This document shows, piece after piece, positions 28,711 through 37,475 of a stretch of 64,000 nt of DNA. The stretch spans positions 427,725-491,724 of the forward strand of contig NZ_VAUP01000028.1 in the NCBI RefSeq assembly GCF_005871085.1, in the 5' to 3' direction. Position 1 is the stretch's first letter. Every line of letters begins with the position of its first letter. The position numbers and the translations under genes were made by a program. The DNA is from Xanthobacter autotrophicus. GTDB lineage: Bacteria > Pseudomonadota > Alphaproteobacteria > Rhizobiales > Xanthobacteraceae. The notes beneath the pieces are model-generated. The model had not been told where the DNA came from and did not search any database. It saw only the letters and a program-made list of their open reading frames with translations.

Positions 28711-29065
28711 GGGACAAGGCGGGGGCGGGACGCCTCTGCCGGATCCGCTACATGAAGTTTTGAAAAATAACCATTTAGTTTCAATACTATGTATGCGGTT
28801 TCTGAAGTTCTCGCAAATCACTTTAAGTGGTATTTTGACACCATTCATCGGCGACCGGCCGACGCTTGGGGGCGTGAGCATCGACCGATCCCAGCGGTAC
28901 CTGAGTGTCTTTCGAAGCCGAGGCTGGGGGAAGAGCCGGGCGCTGTTTACCCCGGCATCCTGGCAAGCGGTGTCCTCCACCGCGCGAGCAGAAGGGTGCT
29001 TTCGGCTGGCCGGCATTTTCCGCCGGGCCGCAGTTGCGGAGCGGCACGGTCGCCCTATAGTCGCT
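28711..29065. other. Leader and promoter region ahead of the cobalamin riboswitch
   Basis: 355 bp with no gene. The first 140 bp after hldE (28755-28850) are clearly AT-rich against their surroundings; the rest is GC-rich. A weak promoter-like pair, TTGCGG (29034-29039) and CTATAG (29055-29060), stands just before the riboswitch and would start transcription a few bases into it. I see no terminator hairpin after hldE. Confidence 0.45.
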
Positions 29066-29252
29066 GGGTCGTCGGTGTCCGCTTTCGGACGGACCAAGAG
29101 GGAATGCGGTGCAGGAGGCATCTCCCAAAGCCCGCAGCTTCCCCCGCTTCGTCGGCGGTGAGCGGGCCTGCAACATGCCACTGGAGCCATCCGGGAAGGC
29201 GCAGGCTTCGCGATGAACCGCGAGCCAGGAGACGAGTGAGGTGGCCTGCCGG
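29066..29252 (+). ncRNA. Cobalamin riboswitch
   Basis: The conserved landmarks occur in order and on the same strand as the cob genes. They are GTCGGTGTCC; then AAGAGGGAATGCGGTG; then CCACTG near 29175; then CCGGGAAGGCG; then CGATGAACCGCGAGCCAGGAGAC, the B12 box region, written here with the family spacing. This RNA binds adenosylcobalamin and represses cobalamin synthesis genes when the vitamin is plentiful. It lies about 240 bp before cobU. The exact ends are approximate. Confidence 0.92.
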
Positions 29253-29343
29253 AGACGCATCGCCCGAAGAGCGGCGCCCGCGTTGGTCGCCCTCGTCGGA
29301 CATCTCTAACGGACCCTCGGAGGGACGGTTGAAAGGACCCGCC

Positions 29344-29493
29344 ATGACGCGCCACAGCCGCCCTCCGGACTCCGCCTGCGCGCCCGCCTGCGTCAACCGT
29401 CCCGATTTTACCGCCTCGCGCATCCCGTTCCAGATGCCGCCCTGCGCCCTCGCCGGGCCGTCGCGGCTGCGCTTCGCCCGGTTGGTCGCTTGA
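29344..29493 (+). CDS. Possible small protein between riboswitch and cobU
   Basis: A 49-residue frame from an ATG with AAAGGA at a fair distance. Its stop overlaps the cobU TTG (TTGA). The sequence is rich in Pro, Arg, Cys and Ala, with no signal peptide, membrane segment or family I recognise. The overlap suggests translational coupling, with ribosomes finishing this frame and restarting at the weak TTG of cobU. It could also be a chance frame in GC-rich DNA. Confidence 0.28.
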   Translation: MTRHSRPPDSACAPACVNRPDFTASRIPFQMPPCALAGPSRLRFARLVA

Positions 29494-30011
29494 GCGGCGG
29501 GCTTGTCCTGGTCCTCGGCGGCGCGCGCTCCGGCAAGAGCCGCTTCGCCGAGGCCGAGGTCCGCCGCCAGCCGGCGCCCTGGGCCTATATCGCCACCGCC
29601 GAGGCCCGCGACGGCGAGATGGAGGCGCGCATCGCCCTGCACCGCGATCGACGCGGGGAGGGGTGGCAGACCCATGAGGCGCCCCTCGACCTGGCAGGAT
29701 GCCTCCGCGCGCTGCCGCCCGAGCAGCCTGTGCTTGTGGATTGCCTGACACTCTGGCTCACCAATCACCTGCTGGCCGAGCACGACCTCGACGCCGAGGG
29801 CGCGGCGCTGGAGCAGGTTTTGGCTGCGCGCCCCGGCCTCACCGTCTGCGTCGCCAATGAGGTGGGCTTCGGCATCGTGCCGGACAATGCGCTGGCCCGG
29901 CGCTTCCGCGACGCTGCCGGCCTGCTCAACCAGCGCCTCGCCGCCCGCGCGGGCCGGGTGGTGCTGGTGGTGGCCGGCCTGCCCCTGATCGTGAAGGAAG
30001 ACATGCCGTGA
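29490..30011 (+). CDS. cobU: Adenosylcobinamide kinase / adenosylcobinamide-phosphate guanylyltransferase
   Basis: 173 residues from a TTG at 29490 (also called cobP in aerobic-pathway organisms). It phosphorylates adenosylcobinamide and then transfers GMP to build the lower-loop precursor. The P-loop GGARSGKSRFAEAEV is at the start, and WAYIATAEARDGEMEARI and HRDRRGEGWQTHEAP follow. VDCLTLWLTNHL and VANEVGFGIVPDNALARRFRD are also diagnostic. Length is normal. First recognised gene after the cobalamin riboswitch; its stop overlaps the cobO start (GTGA). Confidence 0.93.
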   Translation: MSGGLVLVLGGARSGKSRFAEAEVRRQPAPWAYIATAEARDGEMEARIALHRDRRGEGWQTHEAPLDLAGCLRALPPEQPVLVDCLTLWLTNHLLAEHDLDAEGAALEQVLAARPGLTVCVANEVGFGIVPDNALARRFRDAAGLLNQRLAARAGRVVLVVAGLPLIVKEDMP

Positions 30012-30640
30012 GCGAGCCCGTTTCGTCCCCCGCCGTCGATGACGCCGAAGCCGCCCGCCATCGCGCCAAGATGGAAAAGCGCAAGGCGGTGCAGGACAGG
30101 GAGGTGGCGGAAAAGACCATCGAGAAGGGCCTGCTCATCGTCCATACCGGCCCCGGCAAGGGCAAGAGCACGGCCGCCTTCGGCCTCGCCCTGCGCATGC
30201 TCGGGCGCGGCGGGCGGGTGGGCGTGGTCCAATTCATCAAGGGCGCATGGCAGACCGGGGAGCAGGAGGCCTTTGCCGCATTCGGCGATCGCGTGGTTTG
30301 GCACACCATGGGAGAGGGCTTCACCTGGGAGACGCAGGATCTCGCCCGCGACCGGGCCGCCGCCGCCCGCGCCTTCGCCAAGGTGCGCGAGCTGATGGCG
30401 GACGAGACCATCGCCCTCCTCGTTCTCGACGAGCTGAACATTGCCTTGCGCTACGAGTATCTCGATCTTGGCGAGGTGGTGTCCACCCTCGCCGCCCGCC
30501 GCCCCGGCCTGCACGTGGTGGTGACGGGCCGCAACGCCAAGCCGGAGCTGGTGGCGGCGGCGGACCTCGTCACCGAGATGGGGCTGGTGAAGCACCATTT
30601 TTCGGCCGGGGTGAAGGCCCAGGCCGGGATCGAGTTCTGA
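30008..30640 (+). CDS. cobO: Cob(I)yrinic acid a,c-diamide adenosyltransferase (CobO/BtuR type)
   Basis: 210 residues from a GTG overlapping the cobU stop. It adds the adenosyl group from ATP to the corrinoid cobalt. The first 35 residues are a charged extension ([20 protein letters not shown]) usual for CobO. The P-loop is [17 protein letters not shown], and [33 protein letters not shown] and [20 protein letters not shown] are family motifs. The C-terminus [16 protein letters not shown] is nearly invariant. Part of the riboswitch-controlled cobU-cobO-cobQ operon. Confidence 0.96.
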   Translation: MSEPVSSPAVDDAEAARHRAKMEKRKAVQDREVAEKTIEKGLLIVHTGPGKGKSTAAFGLALRMLGRGGRVGVVQFIKGAWQTGEQEAFAAFGDRVVWHTMGEGFTWETQDLARDRAAAARAFAKVRELMADETIALLVLDELNIALRYEYLDLGEVVSTLAARRPGLHVVVTGRNAKPELVAAADLVTEMGLVKHHFSAGVKAQAGIEF

Positions 30641-30644
30641 GCCC

Positions 30645-32099
30645 ATGGCGCGCGCGCTGATGTTCCAGGGCACCGGGTCGGACGTGGGCAAGTCGCTCCT
30701 CGTCGCAGGTCTGGCGCGGGCCTTCACCCTGCGCGGGCTGAAGGTGCGCCCCTTCAAGCCGCAGAACATGTCCAACAATGCCGCAGTCACCGCCGACGGC
30801 GGCGAGATTGGCCGGGCGCAGGCGCTGCAGGCGCGGGCAGCGCGGGTGCCCCTCAGCGTCCACATGAACCCGGTGCTGCTGAAGCCGCAGGGCGAGACCG
30901 GCGCGCAGGTGGTGGTGCAGGGCCGCGTCCACGCCACCGCCAAGGCAGCGGCCTACCAGGGCATGAAGCCGTCGCTGCTGCCCTTCGTACTGGAAAGCTT
31001 CGACCTGCTGAAGGCCGAGGCCGACCTGGTGCTGGTAGAGGGGGCGGGCAGCGCCTCCGAGGTCAATTTGCGCGCCGGCGACATCGCCAACATGGGCTTT
31101 GCCCGCACCGCCGACGTGCCGGTGGTGGTCATCGGTGACATCGACCGTGGCGGGGTCATCGCCTCGCTGGTGGGGACGAAAACGGTGATCGATGCCGCCG
31201 ACGCCGCGCTCATCGCCGGCTTCATCGTTAACCGCTTCCGGGGCGACCCGAGCCTGTTTTCCGCCGGCATGGACCTGATCGCCCGCCAGACCGGCTGGGC
31301 GGCGCTGGGGCTGGTGCCGCATTTTGCCGATGCAATCCACCTGCCGGCCGAGGACGCGCTGGCGCTCTCAGCCCCGCCCGCGCCCAAGCCGGGGGCGCGG
31401 ATCAAGATCTGCGTGCCCATCCTGCCCCACATCTCCAATTTCGACGACCTCGATCCGCTGGATGCCGAGCCCTCCGTGGAGGTGCGCCGCATCCGCCCTC
31501 ACGAGACGCTGCCGGTGGATACGGACCTGGTTCTGCTCATCGGCTCGAAGGCCACCATCGCGGATCTCGCGGCGCTTCGGGCGCAGGGGCTGCATCATGA
31601 CATCCTCGCCTTCGCCCGGCGCGGCGGCCATGTGATGGGCCTGTGCGGCGGCTACCAGATGCTCGGTGAGACCATCGCCGATCCCGAGGGCATCGAGGGC
31701 GATGCGAAGATCGCCCGGGGCCTCGGCCTGCTCAAGGTCCACACCGTGCTGTCGCCGGACAAGCGATTGGTGGAGGTGGAGGGCGTGGCGCAGGGGGAGC
31801 CTTTTGCCGGTTACGAGATGCATATGGGCGTCACCGCCGGCACCGATGCGCAGCGGCCCTTCGCCGTGCTCTCCGACGGGCATCCGGATGGCGCCCGGTC
31901 TACGTCGGGCCGGGTGAGCGGCACCTATGTGCATGGGCTGTTCGCGTCCGACGCCTTCCGCAGTGGCTTGCTCTCGTCGCTGGGCGGGGCGCCGTCACAG
32001 GCGGCCTATGAGCAGGGGGTGGAGGAGACGCTGGACCGCCTCGCCGCCCACCTTGCCGCTCATCTCGACCTCGACAGGCTGCTCAGCCTCGCCAAATGA
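30645..32099 (+). CDS. cobQ: Cobyric acid synthase
   Basis: 484 residues. It amidates four side chains of adenosylcobyrinic diamide with glutamine and ATP. The N-terminal ATPase half begins [19 protein letters not shown] and contains [14 protein letters not shown] and [20 protein letters not shown]. The C-terminal half is a class I glutamine amidotransferase with nucleophile Cys334 in [12 protein letters not shown] and the triad His in GTYVHGLF. The start is 4 bases after the cobO stop. Its last 17 bases overlap the end of the convergent cobD gene. Confidence 0.97.
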   Translation: MARALMFQGTGSDVGKSLLVAGLARAFTLRGLKVRPFKPQNMSNNAAVTADGGEIGRAQALQARAARVPLSVHMNPVLLKPQGETGAQVVVQGRVHATAKAAAYQGMKPSLLPFVLESFDLLKAEADLVLVEGAGSASEVNLRAGDIANMGFARTADVPVVVIGDIDRGGVIASLVGTKTVIDAADAALIAGFIVNRFRGDPSLFSAGMDLIARQTGWAALGLVPHFADAIHLPAEDALALSAPPAPKPGARIKICVPILPHISNFDDLDPLDAEPSVEVRRIRPHETLPVDTDLVLLIGSKATIADLAALRAQGLHHDILAFARRGGHVMGLCGGYQMLGETIADPEGIEGDAKIARGLGLLKVHTVLSPDKRLVEVEGVAQGEPFAGYEMHMGVTAGTDAQRPFAVLSDGHPDGARSTSGRVSGTYVHGLFASDAFRSGLLSSLGGAPSQAAYEQGVEETLDRLAAHLAAHLDLDRLLSLAK

Positions 32100-33054
32100 A
32101 GGGGAGCGCTGCGCCCGCGAGCACCAGCAGCACCATCAGCGCATCGGCCCGCCGATAGAGCCGCAGCGCGGCACGCACGTCCTTGGCGGTCACCTCGCGC
32201 CGGCCATTGCCCATATAGGCGTCCTCGGTGAAGACGCCGGCATAGACCTTTGGCCCGTTCAGCTTCAGCTCCAGCGCGCCGGCCATGGCGGCTTCAGACC
32301 AGCCGGCATTGGGGGAGCGGTGGCGCGGCGCGTCCCGCAACATGGCCGCGTGGGCGGCGCGGGCATCGGCGCCCGGGGTGATGGCGGCGGCCGCGATCAG
32401 CAGCATGCCGGCGAGGCGCGAGGCGGGCAGGTTCACATAGTCGTCGGCGCGGGCGGCGGCCCAGCCGAAGGCGGCGTGGCGCTCGGTGAGATGGCCGATC
32501 ATGCTGTCGGCGGTGTTGAGCGCCTTGTAGGCGGCGCCCCCCGCCAGCCCGCCCACGCACATCCACAGGGTCGGCGCCACCACGCCGTCGGAGAAGTTCT
32601 CGGCGAGGCTCTCGATGGCGGCGCGGGCGACGCCGGCCTCATCCAGGGTCTGTGGGTCGCGGCCGACGATATGGCTCACCGCCGTGCGCGCCGCTTCCAG
32701 GCTGCCGCTTTCCAGCGCCTCGGCCACCCGCGCCACGTGCCAGTGCAGGGAGCGCTGGGCGATCAGCGTTGAGCCGATCAGGCCGAGTACCAGCAGGCCG
32801 AACGGCAGGGGGCGCAGCAGCGCCTCAAGAATTGCCGCCGGTACAGCCGCTGCGGCGAGGATCACTCCCACCGCCACCACGCCGAGGCCCTTGCGCGTCG
32901 CGGCGGTCAGGCCCGGGCGGTTGAGGCCGTGGTCCAGGAGCACGATCAGCCGGCCGATCCAGATCACCGGATGGCCGATACGTCGCACCACGCCCGCCGG
33001 ATAGCCGAGCAGGGCTTCCAGGAGCACGGCGAGCGCCGTCAGATCGAATGCCAT
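32083..33054 (-). CDS. cobD: Adenosylcobinamide-phosphate synthase
   Basis: 323 residues from the ATG at 33054, which has GGGGAGAG before it; upstream in-frame sequence has no similarity. This is the CbiB/CobD membrane protein that joins the aminopropanol arm to adenosylcobyric acid. About four to five membrane segments are visible. Conserved blocks are [56 protein letters not shown] and [26 protein letters not shown] closes the core. It is transcribed towards cobQ with a 17-bp tail overlap. I find no second riboswitch in front of it. Confidence 0.94.
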   Translation of the reverse strand: MAFDLTALAVLLEALLGYPAGVVRRIGHPVIWIGRLIVLLDHGLNRPGLTAATRKGLGVVAVGVILAAAAVPAAILEALLRPLPFGLLVLGLIGSTLIAQRSLHWHVARVAEALESGSLEAARTAVSHIVGRDPQTLDEAGVARAAIESLAENFSDGVVAPTLWMCVGGLAGGAAYKALNTADSMIGHLTERHAAFGWAAARADDYVNLPASRLAGMLLIAAAAITPGADARAAHAAMLRDAPRHRSPNAGWSEAAMAGALELKLNGPKVYAGVFTEDAYMGNGRREVTAKDVRAALRLYRRADALMVLLVLAGAALPFIWRG

Positions 33055-33345
33055 CACCGCTCTCCCCCGAAGCGAAATGCCCTCAACGCCCCGGGTCCGC
33101 CCCTTGGACGCAGCGCACATCCGGCCGGCCGCCGCCAGCATAGAGCCGGATTCCCCTTTCTGGTCGAGGTGCCCCACTGTGGCCTGTCGGCAGCCGGGTG
33201 CCCTCCCACGGGTGATTACTGTGTGAATATCCCTCGTTACCGCGCTGCAACAAAGAGTCTTCGCAGTGCGCGAGGGCATGTGCTAGACTTTTGGCGTGAT
33301 CATGCCCCATGGGGGTCTCACAGTGGCAGAGGTCAAGCCGCAACC

Positions 33346-34101
33346 ATGGTAATGCTGAAGCTCCGCTCCAAGACCATGACCGAGCCTTCGATTGAGCCGC
33401 CGACGCCGCGCATTCCTCCACACAAGCGGGTTTATGCCGTCGGGGACATCCACGGTCATCTGGATCTGCTGCGACGGTTGCAGGCGGCCATCGACGAGGA
33501 TGTGCGCGCCCATCCGGGTGCCGAGTGCATCGAGGTTTATCTGGGTGATTATGTGGATCGCGGCCCGAAGTCGGCGGCGGTCATCGACGCGCTGATCGAG
33601 CGCCAGGCCAGCCGCAAGGCGGTGTGCATCAGCGGCAACCACGAGGCGGTGATGATCGACGCTCTCCAGTCGCGGGAGGCATTTTCCCGCTGGCTGAAGA
33701 TGGGTGGGCTCGAGACAGTCTTCTCTTATGTGGGCCACCGGCGGACCCTTGATGATGTCACACTCTGGAGCCAGTGGCGCGCGGCCATGACCCCGGCGCA
33801 CCTCGCGTTCCTGCGCCGGTTGGCCAGCCATTTCATCTGCGGCGACTATCTGTTCGTCCACGCGGGCTTGCGTCCCGGCGTCGCGCTGGAGGACCAGAGC
33901 CGCGAGGACATGATGTGGATTCGCCGAGAGTTCCTCGATTGCTCCGACTGGCTGGGCCATTGCGTGGTGCACGGCCACACCCCGACGAAGGAGCCGGAGG
34001 TGTTGCCGAACCGTATCAACATCGACACGGGGGCCTATGCTTCGGGGCACCTGACATGTTTGGTGCTTGAAGGCACCGACTGTTTCCAGATCACGACCTG
34101 A
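33346..34101 (+). CDS. PPP-family serine/threonine phosphatase / symmetrical diadenosine-tetraphosphatase-like
   Basis: 251 residues from the ATG at 33346; an ATG at 33376 would remove ten residues. All signature motifs of the PPP metallophosphatases are present: GDIHGHLDLL, GDYVDRGPKSAAV, ISGNHEAVMI, then FVHAGLRPGV and the late His in VVHGHTPTKEPEV. These supply the ligands for a two-metal active site. Bacterial members dephosphorylate Ser/Thr or Tyr residues or hydrolyse dinucleoside polyphosphates. It lies 227 bp before a polysaccharide-export gene, but the two are not obviously in one operon. Confidence 0.87.
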   Translation: MVMLKLRSKTMTEPSIEPPTPRIPPHKRVYAVGDIHGHLDLLRRLQAAIDEDVRAHPGAECIEVYLGDYVDRGPKSAAVIDALIERQASRKAVCISGNHEAVMIDALQSREAFSRWLKMGGLETVFSYVGHRRTLDDVTLWSQWRAAMTPAHLAFLRRLASHFICGDYLFVHAGLRPGVALEDQSREDMMWIRREFLDCSDWLGHCVVHGHTPTKEPEVLPNRINIDTGAYASGHLTCLVLEGTDCFQITT

Positions 34102-34328
34102 GACGCGCTGGATGGCCCTAGCGGAATGATCGGAATCGGATACCTCTTTATTTGACGGTATTCAGAAACCATCGCGATGGCGAAAGCAGCGCCCGGCCTT
34201 GTTGCTGCGATGCCACATGAGTCTCGGAAACGCTTTGATCGGAGAGGATTCAACCGGTGGTGACATAGGTCGTATCCGGCTCAACATGGTAGGGATCAAC
34301 CGCGACGTTGTATTGGGGGTAATGGCCA

Positions 34329-35519
34329 GTGTTGCTCGTCCGAAAGAGTTGGTTCGACCGCCTTCGTTTCGCAGGCTGCGTCGCCATCGCTGCAGTCCTG
34401 GGCGGCTGCAATTTTCTTCCGGCTTCCGGCCCCTACAGCGCAGAAGTGCGCAACCCGCAGACACAGGACACCGACGGCGTCGGCTACAAGCTGGTGCCCA
34501 TGACCATCGACGTGGTGCGCGTGCTGTCGGCCACCGACGGCGAGGGGCTGATCGGCACCTTCCGCAATGACCGCAGGCCCATCCCCAATGTGAAGATCGG
34601 CGTTGGCGACGTGGTGGGCGTCTCCATTTTCGAAGCCTCATCGGGCGGCCTGTTCATTCCGGCGGAAGCGGCCTCGCGCGCCGGCAACTTCGTCGACATC
34701 CCCGACCAGTCGGTCGATCCCAACGGCTTCATCTCGGTACCCTACGCCGGCCAGATCAAGGCCGCAGGGGTCTCGCCCGCCCAGGTCGAGAAGGAAATCG
34801 TCGAGCGGCTGCGCAACCGGGCCATCGAGCCTCAGGCCGTGGTGTCGGTGAAGACCCAGCGCTCCAACGCGGTGACGGTGATCGGTGAGGTAGAGACACC
34901 GGTACGCTTCCCGCTGACCTCCGCCGGCGAGCGCATTCTCGACGCCGTCAGCCGCGGCGGCCTGGCGCAGGCCAAGGGCTACGACCTGCTGGTGACCCTG
35001 CAGCGCGGCAATCGCGAGGCGACCATCAGCTTCAACCGCCTGGTCCGCGAGCCGGCCAACAACATCTATCTGCAGCCGGATGACACCATCTATGTGTTCA
35101 GCCGTCCGCGCACCTTCCTGGCGTTCGGCGCCACCGGCCGGCAGGGCCAGTTCAACTTCGGCAACGATTCCATCAGCCTGAGCGAGGCTGCGGCGAAGGC
35201 CGAAGGCCTGCTGGACGGGCAGGCGGATCCGCAGTCGGTGTTCCTGTTCCGGATCGAGAACCGCACCACCCTGGAGCGCATGGGCGTGGACGTGTCCAAC
35301 ATTCCGGACAAGCGGATTCCGACCATCTACACGGTCAATTTCCGCGAGCCGACCGGCTATCTGTTGTCCACGAAGGTCCCCATGCGGGACAAGGACATCA
35401 TCTATATCGGCAATGCCGCGTCGGTGGAGTTGACTAAGTTTCTCAACTTGGTGCTGCTCGGCGCCACTGCGGTCCGCGAGATCTCGGAAGCCAATACCAA
35501 TATCTATGGCGTGAACTGA
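34329..35519 (+). CDS. Polysaccharide export outer-membrane lipoprotein (Wza/BexD type)
   Basis: 396 residues from a GTG at 34329. The signal peptide ends in a lipobox, AVLGGCNF, so Cys becomes lipidated. The poly_export domain runs from about residue 70: VKIGVGDVVGVSIFEASSGG, then DPNGFISVPYAGQIKAAGVS. Two SLBB-like domains follow, the first with VTVIGEVETPVRFPLTSAGE and the second with FLAFGATGRQGQFNFGNDSI. The C-terminus is hydrophobic and fits the ring that crosses the outer membrane. Such proteins are channels for capsule or exopolysaccharide. No polymerase, Wzc-like or glycosyltransferase genes sit beside it. Confidence 0.92.
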   Translation: MLLVRKSWFDRLRFAGCVAIAAVLGGCNFLPASGPYSAEVRNPQTQDTDGVGYKLVPMTIDVVRVLSATDGEGLIGTFRNDRRPIPNVKIGVGDVVGVSIFEASSGGLFIPAEAASRAGNFVDIPDQSVDPNGFISVPYAGQIKAAGVSPAQVEKEIVERLRNRAIEPQAVVSVKTQRSNAVTVIGEVETPVRFPLTSAGERILDAVSRGGLAQAKGYDLLVTLQRGNREATISFNRLVREPANNIYLQPDDTIYVFSRPRTFLAFGATGRQGQFNFGNDSISLSEAAAKAEGLLDGQADPQSVFLFRIENRTTLERMGVDVSNIPDKRIPTIYTVNFREPTGYLLSTKVPMRDKDIIYIGNAASVELTKFLNLVLLGATAVREISEANTNIYGVN

Positions 35520-35550
35520 GTTCGACCCGTCCGGGTTGCCTCCGTCCGGC

Positions 35551-35580
35551 AAAGGCCGCGCTCTCCGGGGCGCGGCCTTT
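35551..35580 (+). terminator. Intrinsic terminator after the polysaccharide-export gene
   Basis: AAAGGCCGCG and CGCGGCCTTT form a 10-bp stem (11 with the closing C-G pair), 31 bases past the stop. The T-tract is short (TTTCGCGTT), so strength is moderate. Confidence 0.75.
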
Positions 35581-35727
35581 CGCGTTCTCACGGCCCGCGC
35601 CAGCCCCGCTTTGCGCGCGGGCACGGCTCTCCGCTATGGTGGAGTGCGCCGGGCAAGACGCGGACCATGCGGGTGCCGGATGCGGTGCGAGGGTCGGATG
35701 CAGGGTGCGGAGCGGGGAGACGCCTGA

Positions 35728-36900
35728 ATGTTCATCGCCTTCTTCGAGGCGCTCAAGGCCGCCGGCGTGCCGGTCTCCGTGCGGGAGTATCTCACGCTGA
35801 TGGAGGCCATGGATCGCGACGTGGCCGGCCGGCAGGTGGATGCCTTCTACTATCTTGCCCGCGCAAGCCTGGTGAAGGACGAGCGGCACCTCGACCGCTT
35901 CGACCAAGTCTTCGGCCGCTGCTTCAAGGGCCTTGAGAGCGCGCTAGGCGAGGAAGGCCATTCCATCCCCGAGGACTGGTTGAGGAAGCTCACCGAGAAG
36001 CACCTCACCGAGGAGGAGAAAGCCCAGATCGAGGCGCTGGGCGGGCTCGACAAGCTTCTGGAGACGCTGAAGAAGCGGCTGGAGGAGCAGAAGGGGCGCC
36101 ACCAGGGCGGCTCCAAGTGGATCGGCACCGGCGGCACCTCGCCCTTCGGCGCCTATGGCTACAATCCCGAAGGCGTGCGCATCGGCCAGGACGGCAACCG
36201 CAACTTCCGCGCTGTGAAGGTCTGGGACAAGCGCGAGTTCAAGGACCTGGACGACACGGTCGAGCTGGGCACCCGCAACATCAAGGTGGCGCTGCGCCGC
36301 CTGCGCAAGTTCGCCCGCATCGGCGCGGCGGAGGAGCTGGACCTCGACGGCACCATCCGCGAGACCGCGCGCCAGGGCTGGCTCGACGTGCGGCTGCGGC
36401 CGGAGCGGCGCAATGCGGTGAAGGTGCTGCTGTTCCTCGACGTGGGCGGCTCCATGGACTGGCACGTGGCCCAGGTGGAGGAGCTGTTTTCCGCCGCCCG
36501 CGCCGAGTTCAAGCACCTGGAGCACTTCTATTTCCACAATTGCGTCTATGAGGGCGTTTGGAAATCCAACGCGCGGCGGGCCACCGAGCGCATCCCCCTG
36601 TTCGACGTGCTGCACACCTATCCGCACGACTACAAGCTGATCTTCGTGGGCGACGCCTCCATGAGCCCGTATGAAATTACCTATGCCAATGGCTCGGTGG
36701 AGCACAACAATGCGGAGCCGGGCAAGGTCTGGCTGGAGCGCCTCACCACCACCTATCCCAAGGCGGCGTGGCTCAATCCGGTGCCGGAACCCCATTGGGG
36801 CTATACGGAATCCATCCGTCTCATGCGCCACCTCATGGAGGGGCGCATGTTTCCCCTCACCGTCGAGGGCATCGACGCCGCCATGCGGGAGCTGACGTGA
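35728..36900 (+). CDS. vWA-domain protein (CoxE-like)
   Basis: 390 residues, with GGGGAGA before the ATG. The N-terminal 130 residues are charged and helical (FFEALKAAGVPVSVREYLTL). The middle has a basic region, and the C-terminal half is a vWA domain: KVLLFLDVGGSMDWHVAQVE has a MIDAS-like D-x-G-x-S, and KLIFVGDASMSPYEI supplies a later site. These proteins form chaperone pairs with MoxR-type AAA ATPases that mature metal enzymes such as CO dehydrogenase. No such ATPase is adjacent here. Its stop overlaps the next start (GTGA). Confidence 0.85.
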   Translation: MFIAFFEALKAAGVPVSVREYLTLMEAMDRDVAGRQVDAFYYLARASLVKDERHLDRFDQVFGRCFKGLESALGEEGHSIPEDWLRKLTEKHLTEEEKAQIEALGGLDKLLETLKKRLEEQKGRHQGGSKWIGTGGTSPFGAYGYNPEGVRIGQDGNRNFRAVKVWDKREFKDLDDTVELGTRNIKVALRRLRKFARIGAAEELDLDGTIRETARQGWLDVRLRPERRNAVKVLLFLDVGGSMDWHVAQVEELFSAARAEFKHLEHFYFHNCVYEGVWKSNARRATERIPLFDVLHTYPHDYKLIFVGDASMSPYEITYANGSVEHNNAEPGKVWLERLTTTYPKAAWLNPVPEPHWGYTESIRLMRHLMEGRMFPLTVEGIDAAMRELT

Positions 36901-37475
36901 GCGCGGATGCAGGCGGGGCCGCCTATGCCTGCTTTCCCCGCCTCGGCGGTGCCGGCGTGCGGCTTGAGCTTGCCCCGCCGGTGCTGGAATACGCGGTGGG
37001 TCCCAAGGAGGGGCGTCTTGCACTGGCCGAAGTGACGTCCGTCACCCTGCGCTTCCTGCCGGCCAAGTTCGCCAACCACAGCTTCGAGATCGAGCTGTCC
37101 GGCCGCGACGGCACAAGGCTGAAGACCGGCTCCTCCTCGCGCATCTCGCTCACCGGCGTGCGCGACCAGGGGGCGGACTATGCCGCCTTCGTCCGGGCGC
37201 TGCATGGAGCGCTGGCGAAAGCGGGAAGCGGCGCCAGCTTCATCGGCGGCTATGGACCGTGGAGGTTTGCGCTGATGGTGGCGGTGGGTTTAGCTGCCCT
37301 CGCGGGGCTCGCCGCGGTGCTGGGCTTCGCGCTCAGGGAGGAGCAATGGAGCATGGCTCTGTTCCTCGGCGTCATGGGCGCATTCGTGGTCTGGCCCACG
37401 GCGCAGATGATCTGGCGCAACCGCCCGGTGCGCTACACGCCGGATGCCATTCCGGCCCACCTACTGCCGGCGTGA
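36897..37475 (+). CDS. Hypothetical membrane protein with two C-terminal TM segments
   Basis: 192 residues from a GTG overlapping the preceding stop, so it is translationally coupled with the vWA gene. Residues 1 to about 115 are soluble and beta-rich, with a PH-like look (LALAEVTSVTLRFLPAKFAN, then FEIELSGRDGTRLKTGSSSR). Two membrane segments follow at about 125-148 and 155-172, and then a short basic tail. I do not recognise a named family. The overlap with the vWA gene hints at a common role at the inner membrane. It ends 15 bases inside the convergent DUF697 gene. Confidence 0.7.
   Translation: MSADAGGAAYACFPRLGGAGVRLELAPPVLEYAVGPKEGRLALAEVTSVTLRFLPAKFANHSFEIELSGRDGTRLKTGSSSRISLTGVRDQGADYAAFVRALHGALAKAGSGASFIGGYGPWRFALMVAVGLAALAGLAAVLGFALREEQWSMALFLGVMGAFVVWPTAQMIWRNRPVRYTPDAIPAHLLPA

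Noticed and set aside
26014..29751. Minus-strand open frame of more than 1200 codons opposite hldD, hldE and the riboswitch
   Set aside because: Covers recognised genes and an RNA element on the other strand; low-complexity shadow.
33055..33345. Possible second cobalamin riboswitch upstream of cobD
   Set aside because: Words such as GCCACAGTGGGG and GGGGAATCCGGC occur but in the wrong order, and no B12-box (AGCCAGGAGAC) precedes the start.
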